A stretch of 16,382 bases of DNA from JBBKWG01 sp037968835 (GCA_037968835.1 JBBKWG010000185.1:1-16382); one strand, 5' to 3'. Positions 7,867 through 13,609 are shown, numbered from the stretch's first letter. Notes: generated by a model from the sequence alone, not told the origin. Translations and numbers: made by a program.

Positions 7867-9177
7867 TCAACTCTGACGCTTGGCGCGGAGCTTGACGAAA
7901 TAGTCTAGCCGTCGTTTCAACTCGCGCTCGAAGCCACGCTCGGCGGGCTGGTAATAGATGCCGCGCTTCATCGTCTCGGGAAAGTAATTCTGGCCCGAGA
8001 ACCCGCCCTCGGCGTCATGGTCATAACTGTAACCGGCACCGTAGCCCTGATCTTTCATCAGTCCGGTCGGCGCGTTCAGAATGTGCTTTGGCGGCGGTTC
8101 GGATCCGGTGTCGCGCGCGGCCTTCTGCGCCGCCTTGAACGCTGCATAGCCGGCGTTCGATTTTGGGGCGAGCGCCAGATAGGTGACGGCCTGCGCCAGC
8201 GCCAGTTCGCCTTCGGGGCTGCCAAGACGTTCGTAGGTGTTCCAAGCGTCCAGGCACACCGACTGTGCCTGCGGATCGGCAAGCCCGATGTCCTCGACTG
8301 CCATCCGCGTGATACGACGGGCAAGGTAACGGGGGTCTTCGCCACCGCCCAGCATGCGTGCGAACCAGTAGAGCGCGGCATCCGGGTCGGAGCCGCGCAC
8401 CGACTTGTGAAGCGCCGAAATCAGATTGAAATGCTCGTCGCCCGATTTGTCGTATTTCGTCGCGCGCCGCATCAGACGTTTGGTCAGCGCCTCGGTATCG
8501 AGCTTGGCCGCGACCTTCCATGCGCTGACCTGTTCGATCAGATTGAGAAGCGCCCGCCCGTCCCCGTCCGCCATTTCAAGCATGGCTTCGCGTGCGTGAG
8601 CGTCCAGCGGCAGGGCGCGGCCAAGATCCGCTTCTGCCCGCTGCGTCAGCATTTCAAGGTGAGCAAGGGTCAGGCGTTCAAGAACCAGAACCTGCGCGCG
8701 CGACAGCAACGCCGCGTTCAACTCGAACGACGGGTTCTCGGTCGTGGCGCCGACCAGAAGGATCGTGCCGTCCTCCATATAGGGCAGAAAACCGTCCTGC
8801 TGGGCCTTGTTGAAGCGGTGAATCTCATCGACGAACAGCAGCGTTCCGCGGCCGTTTGCGCGCCGCAACTTTGCCGCCTCAAACACCTTCTTCAGCTCTG
8901 CCACGCCCGAAAAAATCGCGCTTATCTGAACGAAACTGCGATCCGAGGCATCTGCCAGAAGTCGGGCGATCGTGGTCTTGCCGACGCCGGGCGGTCCCCA
9001 GAGAATGAGCGACGACAGGCTGTGGGATGCGAGCATTGCCCCGAGCGGTCCGTCGGGACCGAGCAGCCGGTCCTGACCGATCACGTCGTCCAGCATCGCC
9101 GGACGCAGCCGGTCGGCCAGCGGGCGGGGCGTGCCGGGATCGCCGGAGGGCGCGGGGGTGTCGAACAGATCGGTCAT
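7867..9177 (-). CDS. rarA: Replication-associated recombination AAA+ ATPase RarA (MgsA)
   Basis: This 436-residue protein is a clamp-loader-like AAA+ ATPase that acts at stalled replication forks and single-strand gaps. The start MTDLFD is the usual beginning for the family. Visible motifs are PLADRLRP (19-26), DVIGQ (31-35), Walker A GPPGVGKT (61-68), Walker B LLFVDEIHRFNKAQQD (113-128), sensor 1 GATTENPSFELN (143-154) and the C-terminal tetramerisation part with ISALHKSVRGSDPDAALYW and YLARRITRMAVEDIG. Length is close to that of E. coli RarA. There is no clear ribosome binding site: a 10-bp hairpin abuts the start codon. Gene order rarA-crcB-pseudouridine synthase-ATP12 is one I remember from other Rhodobacteraceae, so this block is probably ancestral. 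Confidence 0.95.
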   Translation of the reverse strand: MTDLFDTPAPSGDPGTPRPLADRLRPAMLDDVIGQDRLLGPDGPLGAMLASHSLSSLILWGPPGVGKTTIARLLADASDRSFVQISAIFSGVAELKKVFEAAKLRRANGRGTLLFVDEIHRFNKAQQDGFLPYMEDGTILLVGATTENPSFELNAALLSRAQVLVLERLTLAHLEMLTQRAEADLGRALPLDAHAREAMLEMADGDGRALLNLIEQVSAWKVAAKLDTEALTKRLMRRATKYDKSGDEHFNLISALHKSVRGSDPDAALYWFARMLGGGEDPRYLARRITRMAVEDIGLADPQAQSVCLDAWNTYERLGSPEGELALAQAVTYLALAPKSNAGYAAFKAAQKAARDTGSEPPPKHILNAPTGLMKDQGYGAGYSYDHDAEGGFSGQNYFPETMKRGIYYQPAERGFERELKRRLDYFVKLRAKRQS

Positions 9178-9206
9178 GCGCGGCAGAAACTACGCCTCTG
9201 CCGCGC
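9178..9206 (-). promoter_or_regulatory. hairpin directly upstream of the rarA start codon
   Basis: A perfect 10-bp inverted repeat (GCGCGGCAGA at 9178-9187, TCTGCCGCGC at 9197-9206, 9-base loop) ends one base before the rarA ATG (9175-9177). It lies in the 50-base luxI-rarA spacer. No T run follows it and no Shine-Dalgarno sequence is evident beside it. It could limit rarA translation or protect the luxI mRNA end. Confidence 0.6.
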
Positions 9207-9227
9207 CGACTGAAAGTGCAATCGCCG

Positions 9228-9818
9228 TCAGTGCAGCTTGGATGCAAGGGCGATGTTGATGCAGACGCTTCGATCGCCGTCATCGGTTTCGATCACCCGG
9301 CCCGCCGCAACGCAGTCGATGCCCGTCCGTCTGGCCAGACGCGGCGAATGCTCGGGAACGATCCCGATCAGCGAAGTCGCGCCCAATTCACGCGCAGAGC
9401 GGACCATCTCGTCGATCAGGGCGATCTGGACACGCAGCCGCAGCTTTGAGGGAACGGCTTCAGAGACGAACACCCGACTGGATTCCCAGACGTGTGGCGC
9501 GACGGGTGCCTCGTCGTAGAGCAGATCGCTGGGGATCGCATCCAGAAGACCAAGCTGGGCATCTCGGATCATGTAGGAATAGATCCCACACCGCGCTGTC
9601 GTCGGCGTCAGACGCACACCGGCAAGAACCTGACCGAATTCGTGCACCGCGACCCAGCGGCTGGCCGGGGTATCGTACTGGTCGTATTCCATGCCGTTCG
9701 CTTCGGAAAGTTCCCACTTGTTGCGCTCGATGAACGTGCGGTAGCGGGCGCGAAGCATGTTCGCAAAAAGCTCGCCATGGTTGTGAATGTTGTCGAAAGA
9801 GAGAGTTGTTACTTGCAT
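9228..9818 (-). CDS. luxI: Acyl-homoserine lactone synthase (LuxI family)
   Basis: This 196-residue enzyme should make an N-acyl homoserine lactone signal from S-adenosylmethionine and an acyl-carrier-protein-linked (or CoA-linked) acyl chain in the cytoplasm. All the invariant LuxI residues can be located: Arg25, Phe29 and Trp35 in RARYRTFIERNKW, Glu44, Asp46 and Asp49 in MEYDQYD, Arg69 in AGVRLTP, and Glu112 and Arg115 in WESSRVFV. It should therefore be active. The acyl chain length and oxidation state cannot be told from sequence. It lies 54 bases behind luxR and is probably cotranscribed with it. Its GGAGG ribosome binding site (9826-9830), seven bases before the ATG, can be paired within an upstream hairpin. 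Confidence 0.95.
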   Translation of the reverse strand: MQVTTLSFDNIHNHGELFANMLRARYRTFIERNKWELSEANGMEYDQYDTPASRWVAVHEFGQVLAGVRLTPTTARCGIYSYMIRDAQLGLLDAIPSDLLYDEAPVAPHVWESSRVFVSEAVPSKLRLRVQIALIDEMVRSARELGATSLIGIVPEHSPRLARRTGIDCVAAGRVIETDDGDRSVCINIALASKLH

Positions 9819-9824
9819 TGGTCA

Positions 9825-9863
9825 GCCTCCAGACTGGGTTGAAAAAACCGATTCTGAGGAGGC
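9825..9863 (-). promoter_or_regulatory. hairpin able to mask the luxI ribosome binding site
   Basis: On the minus-strand mRNA GCCTCC (9863-9858) pairs with GGAGGC (9830-9825), which contains the luxI Shine-Dalgarno sequence. Past a 2-base bulge, AGA (9855-9853) pairs with TCT (9833-9831). Then a 3x3 internal loop leads to GGTT/AACC closed by a 5-base loop. A G-U and a C-G pair can extend the base. The pairing was worked out by hand without energy calculation. Confidence 0.5.
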
Positions 9864-9872
9864 CGTTAACGC

Positions 9873-10550
9873 CTAAAGTAGCTGGTATTCCCGGGCTTTC
9901 TTGAGCGCCTGTGCAGTTGTACGTGCGCCCAGCCGGACCCGGGCCGACTGCAGGCGCGCCTTGAATGCGCTTTCTGAAATACCGAGTTTTGCAGCTGCAG
10001 CCGTATGCCGGTCCCCATCAGCTAAGAGACGCAACGCTTCGATCTGGGCGTGCGTCAATTCCGTCGGGGGTTCAGCTGCCATGTGAAGATTGTGAACAAT
10101 TCTCGCCGCTTCTGCGATTTCGTCATCAGTAAATTCGCGCGCTCTATGGGCGATTCCGACGATCGTGCGGGAAGTAATTGGACCACAGGAAACAACTGCC
10201 CCAAAGGCCAGACCGTGACTTCGGGCCTGGCCGAGAATGTTGAACGGATCAGGTAACCTGATCGCGCTCCAGCGTGTCTGCCCCTTTACGCCGAGACCCC
10301 AGAAAACAAGGGGATCGCGCAAAGCATAGGCGTTTTCATCATAAAGTTTTGTCCATGCTGCGTCGTAGGTGCGCACGTAAACGAGTGGCGACGCGAATCT
10401 GATGTGAAGGCCCGCCGAGAATCCAGCTGGTGCCAGTTGGCTTAAAGCATCGAAGTTGTGGTCGAGCGAAAGCCGTTCGCCAGCCGGCGCAGCCGATTTT
10501 GCGGCCGCGTCCTTGGAAAGCGATTCGTAGGTTTCGTTGTCACGCCACAT
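9873..10550 (-). CDS. luxR: LuxR-family quorum-sensing transcriptional regulator
   Basis: This 225-residue protein has the two LuxR domains: an autoinducer-binding domain (about 30-155) and a C-terminal GerE/LuxR helix-turn-helix (about 163-225, LTHAQIEALRLLADGD...ISESAFKARLQSARVRLGA). Signal-pocket residues match the classical pattern in identity and spacing: Trp66, Tyr70, Asp79-Pro80 and Trp94, equivalent to Trp57, Tyr61, Asp70-Pro71 and Trp85 of TraR. It therefore looks like a genuine lactone receptor rather than a pocket-altered solo. In the DNA-binding domain Glu171, Leu173 and Gly179 agree with the invariant residues. The start at 10550 has only a modest ribosome binding site (GGATGAAGC). 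The adjacent luxI should supply its signal, and the lux-box dyad in its upstream region is the likely binding site. Confidence 0.94.
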   Translation of the reverse strand: MWRDNETYESLSKDAAAKSAAPAGERLSLDHNFDALSQLAPAGFSAGLHIRFASPLVYVRTYDAAWTKLYDENAYALRDPLVFWGLGVKGQTRWSAIRLPDPFNILGQARSHGLAFGAVVSCGPITSRTIVGIAHRAREFTDDEIAEAARIVHNLHMAAEPPTELTHAQIEALRLLADGDRHTAAAAKLGISESAFKARLQSARVRLGARTTAQALKKAREYQLL

Positions 10551-10592
10551 GCTTCATCCAACTCTCGTTCGGGGTCATGGCTAACGGCCATA

Positions 10593-10622
10593 ATTATGCA
10601 GAATCAAGCCTTCTGCAGTCCA
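10593..10622 (-). promoter_or_regulatory. predicted luxR promoter with an internal 21-bp dyad
   Basis: On the minus strand TGGACT (10617-10622; 4 of 6) and CATAAT (10593-10598; 5 of 6) are 18 bases apart. This places the luxR transcription start near 10586, 36 bases before the ATG. A perfect dyad TGCAGAA-N7-TTCTGCA (10597-10617) fills the spacer and touches both hexamers, which is where a repressor would act. Its half-sites differ from the lux box. Confidence 0.45.
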
Positions 10623-10648
10623 GCGTGCCTGGTAACCCTGAACACTAT

Positions 10649-10668
10649 ACCTGTTCATTTAGACAGGT
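10649..10668 (+). promoter_or_regulatory. lux box (LuxR-type operator)
   Basis: A perfect 20-bp dyad, ACCTGT-TCATTTAG-ACAGGT. Both half-sites equal those of the Vibrio fischeri lux box, as remembered. It lies between luxR and the divergent small gene. Its centre (10658.5) is about 42 bases from the predicted plus-strand start and about 72 bases from the predicted luxR start, so it could serve either side. Confidence 0.85.
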
Positions 10669-10688
10669 TGCTCCTACGTCAGTCAACC

Positions 10689-10694
10689 TTAAAT
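10689..10694 (+). promoter_or_regulatory. -10-like element of the lux-box promoter
   Basis: TTAAAT matches the -10 consensus at 4 of 6 and begins 20 bases after the end of the lux box. A start near 10701 would put the lux-box centre at about -42.5, the class II activator position in which LuxR stands in for a -35 element. No good -35 hexamer is seen, which fits activator dependence. Confidence 0.5.
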
Positions 10695-10718
10695 TGAGTA
10701 CATGCAGGGGGCACACCA

Positions 10719-10907
10719 ATGAAAAAAGAATCGTTTAAAGACCGTAGGTTCGCCGAAATCGTAGCCGGTTTTCCTGACGAAACGCGCAAAGATTTGCTTA
10801 AATTTTTAATGGTCAGCCAGCGGCGAGTCCCACGAAAGACCGACTCAATCGACCATCTTCTGACCGGCCTTGCGCTGGCCCATGCCCGACGCACTTTGGC
10901 CAACTGA
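10719..10907 (+). CDS. Unrecognised 62-residue protein, predicted quorum-sensing target
   Basis: The ATG at 10719 is preceded by AGGGGG (10705-10710) at 8-base spacing, one of the clearest ribosome binding sites in the window. The frame ends in TGA, followed at once by a terminator stem. The product is small, rich in Lys and Arg (especially residues 2-25 and 35-41) and has no cysteine, signal peptide or membrane segment. It could form two amphipathic helices, about 9-32 and 43-59. I do not recognise a family. Codon and base use are clearly less GC-rich than in the neighbouring housekeeping genes. Its position downstream of a lux box, with its own promoter and terminator, argues that it is a real monocistronic gene. 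Function is unknown; a small regulator or protein-binding modulator of the luxRI circuit is only one possibility. Confidence 0.7.
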   Translation: MKKESFKDRRFAEIVAGFPDETRKDLLKFLMVSQRRVPRKTDSIDHLLTGLALAHARRTLAN

Positions 10908-10934
10908 AAAGGCCGCCTGGTTGGGGCGGCCTTT
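10908..10934. terminator. bidirectional terminator shared by the small gene and rplQ
   Basis: A perfect 10-bp stem, AAAGGCCGCC (10908-10917) with GGCGGCCTTT (10925-10934), has a 7-base loop. On the minus strand it ends in TTTT and lies 25 bases past the rplQ stop. On the plus strand it starts directly after the small gene's TGA and ends in TTT. It is well placed to end both convergent transcripts. Confidence 0.8.
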
Positions 10935-10959
10935 GGGATTTGTCGGGGGCGAAGGGGAC

Positions 10960-11379
10960 TCAGTTATCGGCTGATTCTTCTTCGGCCACGCGGGCGCGGT
11001 CGCCGGCGCCTTTGGCTTCGGGATCGCGGTCGACGAGTTCGATGATCGCCATCGGGGCCATGTCACCATAGCGGAATCCGGCTTTCAGAACGCGGGCATA
11101 GCCGCCCTGGCGTTCGGCGTAGCGCGGGCCGAGAATGTCGAACAGTTTCGCCACGTAGGCGTCCTGCTTGAGCTGTGATGCGGCTTGGCGGCGAGCGTGA
11201 AGATCTCCGCGTTTTCCAAGGGTTATCAGCTTGTCGATGATCCGCTTCAGCTCTTTTGCCTTGGGAAGCGTGGTCTTGATCTGCTCATGTTCAATGAGCG
11301 AGCCGGCCATGTTTGCCCAGAGCGCCTTGCGGTGCTCGGCGGTGCGGTTCAGGCGGCGGTAGCCTCGTGCGTGACGCAT
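10960..11379 (-). CDS. rplQ: 50S ribosomal protein L17
   Basis: This 139-residue protein is L17 of the large ribosomal subunit. It begins MRHARGYRRLNRTAEHRKALWANMAGSLI and contains the conserved KTTLPKAKELK segment (36-46), LHARRQA and the GGYARVLKAGFRYGDMAPMAIIELVD core. The acidic tail after about residue 120 is an extension often seen in alphaproteobacteria. GGAG eight bases before the ATG at 11379 is the ribosome binding site. It is the last gene of the alpha operon and is followed by a strong terminator. The 170-base spacer separating it from rpoA is unusually long and repeat-containing. Confidence 0.97.
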   Translation of the reverse strand: MRHARGYRRLNRTAEHRKALWANMAGSLIEHEQIKTTLPKAKELKRIIDKLITLGKRGDLHARRQAASQLKQDAYVAKLFDILGPRYAERQGGYARVLKAGFRYGDMAPMAIIELVDRDPEAKGAGDRARVAEEESADN

Positions 11380-11480
11380 GTTTCTTACTCCGAATTGCCC
11401 TCTACGGGCGGTTTTGCTTTGTCTGGACCCCCGTGCGTGCGGCGGTCTCTCCTTGGGGCGAAATGCCCGATTCGTCAGGT

Positions 11481-11535
11481 TCGGTATCGCGTCGGTATAA
11501 CGTCGGTATTTGGTCGGTGCCGCTACCGACGCGAT
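11481..11535. repeat. four tandem 11-bp repeats with an enclosing 12-bp inverted repeat
   Basis: TCGGTAT starts at 11481, 11492 and 11503, and a variant TCGGTGC at 11514, giving an exact 11-base period over four units. ATCGCGTCGGTA (11486-11497) is perfectly complementary to TACCGACGCGAT (11524-11535), with 26 bases between. No T run follows on either strand, so it is not a simple terminator. It lies in the transcribed rpoA-rplQ spacer. Confidence 0.85.
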
Positions 11536-11549
11536 TCCCTAATCGGTTC

Positions 11550-12566
11550 TCAGAACTGGTCCTCGAATTTCTTGGCCAGATCCTCGATATTTTCCGGCGG
11601 CCATTCCTCGACGTCCATGCCGAGGTGGAGACCCATGCCCGAGAGCACCTCTTTGATCTCGTTCAGCGACTTGCGGCCGAAGTTCGGGGTGCGCAGCATC
11701 TCGGCTTCGGTCTTCTGGATCAGATCGCCGATATAGACGATATTGTCGTTCTTCAGGCAGTTCGCCGAGCGGACAGACAGTTCCAGTTCGTCGACCTTCT
11801 TGAGCAGCAGCGGGTTGAATTCCAGCCCGTCGTCGTCGTCGTGACGTGTTGCCGATTCCGGTTCGTCGAAGTTCACGAAGATCGAAAGCTGATCCTGAAG
11901 AATGCGGGCGGCATAGGCCACCGCATCGTCGGGCGTCAGCGAGCCGTCGGTTTCCAGCTTCAGAGTCAGCTTGTCGTAGTCGAGAACCTGACCTTCGCGA
12001 GTCGGCTGCACGTCGTAGCTGACCTTTTTCACCGGCGAATAGATCGCGTCGATCGGAATGAGGCCGATGGGCGCATCTTCGGGACGGTTCTTGTCGGCGG
12101 CGACGTAGCCCTTGCCGGTGTTGACCGTCAGTTCGATGAACAGGTCGGCGCCTTCGTCAAGGTGACAGACGACGTGATCCTTGTTCAGAATCTCGATGCC
12201 AGCGGATTCCGAGATGTCACCGGCGGTGACGACCTGCGGACCCTTGACGGAAATCGACAGGCGCTTGGGCCCTTCGACTTCCATGCGAATGGCGACGCCC
12301 TTGAGGTTGAGAACGATGTCGGTCACGTCCTCGCGGACACCTGCCACGGATGAAAACTCGTGCAGAACATTGTCGATCTGGACGCTGGTGATCGCGGCGC
12401 CCTGAAGCGACGACATCAGCACGCGGCGCAGCGCGTTGCCGAGCGTCAGGCCGAAGCCCCGCTCGAGCGGTTCGGCAACGACGGTTGCCTGACGCGCAGG
12501 GTCGTTGCCCGGCTTGACTTCAAGCTGCGTCGGCTTGATCAATTCCTGCCAGTTTTTGTGGATCAT
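11550..12566 (-). CDS. rpoA: DNA-directed RNA polymerase alpha subunit
   Basis: This 338-residue subunit nucleates RNA polymerase assembly and contacts promoters and activators. The N-terminal domain contains LERGFGLTLGNALRRVLMSS (about 34-53) and the beta/beta'-contact region. The linker is acidic (HDDDDG), and the C-terminal domain shows LELSVRSANCLKNDNIVYIGDLIQKTEAEMLRTPNFGRKSLNEIKEVL, with the conserved Arg, Asn and Lys residues that bind UP-element DNA. The start at 12566 follows GAGGAG at good spacing. The frame continues open to 12677, but that stretch does not resemble alpha and overlaps the upstream hairpin. Activators such as the LuxR encoded nearby would be expected to touch this subunit's C-terminal domain. 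Confidence 0.98.
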   Translation of the reverse strand: MIHKNWQELIKPTQLEVKPGNDPARQATVVAEPLERGFGLTLGNALRRVLMSSLQGAAITSVQIDNVLHEFSSVAGVREDVTDIVLNLKGVAIRMEVEGPKRLSISVKGPQVVTAGDISESAGIEILNKDHVVCHLDEGADLFIELTVNTGKGYVAADKNRPEDAPIGLIPIDAIYSPVKKVSYDVQPTREGQVLDYDKLTLKLETDGSLTPDDAVAYAARILQDQLSIFVNFDEPESATRHDDDDGLEFNPLLLKKVDELELSVRSANCLKNDNIVYIGDLIQKTEAEMLRTPNFGRKSLNEIKEVLSGMGLHLGMDVEEWPPENIEDLAKKFEDQF

Positions 12567-12624
12567 GTGGGTCTCCTCAATTCTGGTCCCCGGCCCATGT
12601 CCTGACCGGAAACGTCCCGAGGTC

Positions 12625-12668
12625 ATAAAAAGCGACGTCAGGCCATGCCGAAACGGCACAGCCTGACG
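12625..12668 (-). promoter_or_regulatory. compound hairpin with U-tract between rpsK and rpoA
   Basis: CGTCAGGC (12636-12643) pairs with GCCTGACG (12661-12668). Inside, past a 2x2 internal loop, TGCCG (12646-12650) pairs with CGGCA (12654-12658) around a 3-base loop. Read toward rpoA the stem is followed by TCGC and then five T (12627-12631). It may cause partial termination or mark an mRNA processing site. Confidence 0.6.
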
Positions 12669-12681
12669 GATGTTCAATTAC

Positions 12682-13068
12682 TCAGACGCGGCGGCGTTTT
12701 GGCGGACGGCAGCCGTTGTGGGCAATCGGCGTCACGTCGCGAATCGACGTGATGTTGAAACCGACGGCAGCCAACGCGCGCAGAGCCGATTCACGACCCG
12801 AACCCGGGCCCTGCACTTCGACTTCCAGCGTGCGAACGCCGTGTTCCTGTGCCTTCTTGCCTGCGTCTTCGGCAGCCATCTGAGCGGCGTAGGGCGTGGA
12901 TTTCCGCGACCCCTTGAAGCCCATCGTGCCGGCCGACGACCATGCAATTGCGTTGCCCTGAACGTCAGAGATCAGGATCTTGGTGTTGTTGAAGGACGAG
13001 TTCACATGAGCAACGCCGGTGGCGATGTTCTTGGAGACCTTCTTCTTGACGCGTCTTTCGCGAGCCAT
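12682..13068 (-). CDS. rpsK: 30S ribosomal protein S11
   Basis: This 128-residue protein of the small-subunit platform is recognised by HVNSSFNNTKILISDVQGNAIAWSSAGTMGFKGSRKSTPYAAQMAAEDA and the C-terminal DVTPIAHNGCRPPKRRRV, the usual S11 ending. The basic N-terminus MARERRVKKKVSKN is typical of alphaproteobacteria. The ATG at 13068 is preceded by GGGAGGGTCTGACCA on the mRNA, with GGAGGG as ribosome binding site, and lies 15 bases after the rpsM stop. Between it and rpoA is a compound hairpin that may tune the ratio of ribosomal to polymerase proteins. Confidence 0.98.
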   Translation of the reverse strand: MARERRVKKKVSKNIATGVAHVNSSFNNTKILISDVQGNAIAWSSAGTMGFKGSRKSTPYAAQMAAEDAGKKAQEHGVRTLEVEVQGPGSGRESALRALAAVGFNITSIRDVTPIAHNGCRPPKRRRV

Positions 13069-13083
13069 TGGTCAGACCCTCCC

Positions 13084-13452
13084 TTATTTCTTCTTGCCGG
13101 CAATGGCCTTTGCGGGGCCTTTGCGGGTGCGTGCGTTCGTGTGGGTCCGTTGACCGCGCACGGGAAGGTTGCGACGATGGCGCAGACCGCGATAGCAGCC
13201 GAGGTCCATCAGACGCTTGATGTTCATCTGCGTATCCCGGCGCAGGTCGCCTTCGACGGTGAAGTTCGCGTCGATGTGCTCGCGGATGGCAAGCACTTCG
13301 GCGTCGCTAAGTTCGTTCACGCGACGGGATTGTTCGATGTTCACGGCTTCGCAGATCGACTTGGCCGATGCGGGACCGATTCCGGTGATATAGGTGAGGG
13401 CGATGGGAACCCGCTTTGCAGTCGGGATGTTCACGCCGGCAATACGTGCCAC
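13084..13452 (-). CDS. rpsM: 30S ribosomal protein S13 (GTG start)
   Basis: This 122-residue protein of the small-subunit head is clear from ARIAGVNIPTAKRVPIALTYITGIGPASAKSICEA at the N-terminus, the helix-hairpin segment, and RGLRHRRNLPVRGQRTHTNARTRKGPAKAIAGKKK at the C-terminus. The start is a GTG at 13450-13452, with AAGGA about nine bases upstream. An ATG eight bases before it is out of frame. The frame upstream to 13503 would add 17 residues unlike S13. It is the first gene of the alpha-type cluster (rpsM-rpsK-rpoA-rplQ) and follows a 282-base leader with several hairpins and a possible promoter. A gene for S4 is not present in this cluster. Confidence 0.97.
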   Translation of the reverse strand: MARIAGVNIPTAKRVPIALTYITGIGPASAKSICEAVNIEQSRRVNELSDAEVLAIREHIDANFTVEGDLRRDTQMNIKRLMDLGCYRGLRHRRNLPVRGQRTHTNARTRKGPAKAIAGKKK

Positions 13453-13508
13453 GGTAGCATTTCCTTTTCGTTGCGGGTCCGTGGTGCCAGACCCTTTTTT
13501 CACAACGT

Positions 13509-13534
13509 AAGCCCGGAGCGTTGGCGCCGGGCTT
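13509..13534. promoter_or_regulatory. hairpin in the rpsM leader
   Basis: AAGCCCGG (13509-13516) and CCGGGCTT (13527-13534) form a perfect 8-bp stem with a 10-base loop. The plus-strand reading ends in TTTT and looks like a terminator, though no plus-strand gene is known here. On the minus strand the stem is followed by ACG, so for rpsM it is more likely a leader structure. Confidence 0.55.
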
Positions 13535-13554
13535 TTGTCATATCGGTGCAGTTC

Positions 13555-13573
13555 AAAAATGGGGCGCGACCCC
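13555..13573 (-). terminator. attenuator-like element in the rpsM leader
   Basis: Reading toward rpsM, GGGG-TCGCG-CCCC (13573-13561) is followed by A and five T (13559-13555). The stem is only 4 GC pairs, so it would be a weak terminator. It lies about 100 bases before the rpsM start, downstream of the candidate promoter. Confidence 0.35.
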
Positions 13574-13609
13574 GTGTTTCAGAACCGATTCTGTTTCCAG
13601 ATGGCGGTA

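Noticed and set aside
8017..9213. Plus-strand open frame of 398 codons opposite rarA
   Set aside because: It mirrors the rarA coding sequence and has the composition of a reverse-strand shadow.
9843..9853. The 11-mer CAGAATCGGTT is present both in the luxI leader and in the rpsM leader (13583-13593)
   Set aside because: Many chance 11-base matches are expected within 16 kb, and the contexts differ, so no shared regulation is claimed.
10577..10597. Other small symmetric sequences near luxR (ATGGC-N5-GCCAT and ATAATTAT)
   Set aside because: They are short, common in AT-richer intergenic DNA and do not match a known operator; the two longer dyads are better candidates.
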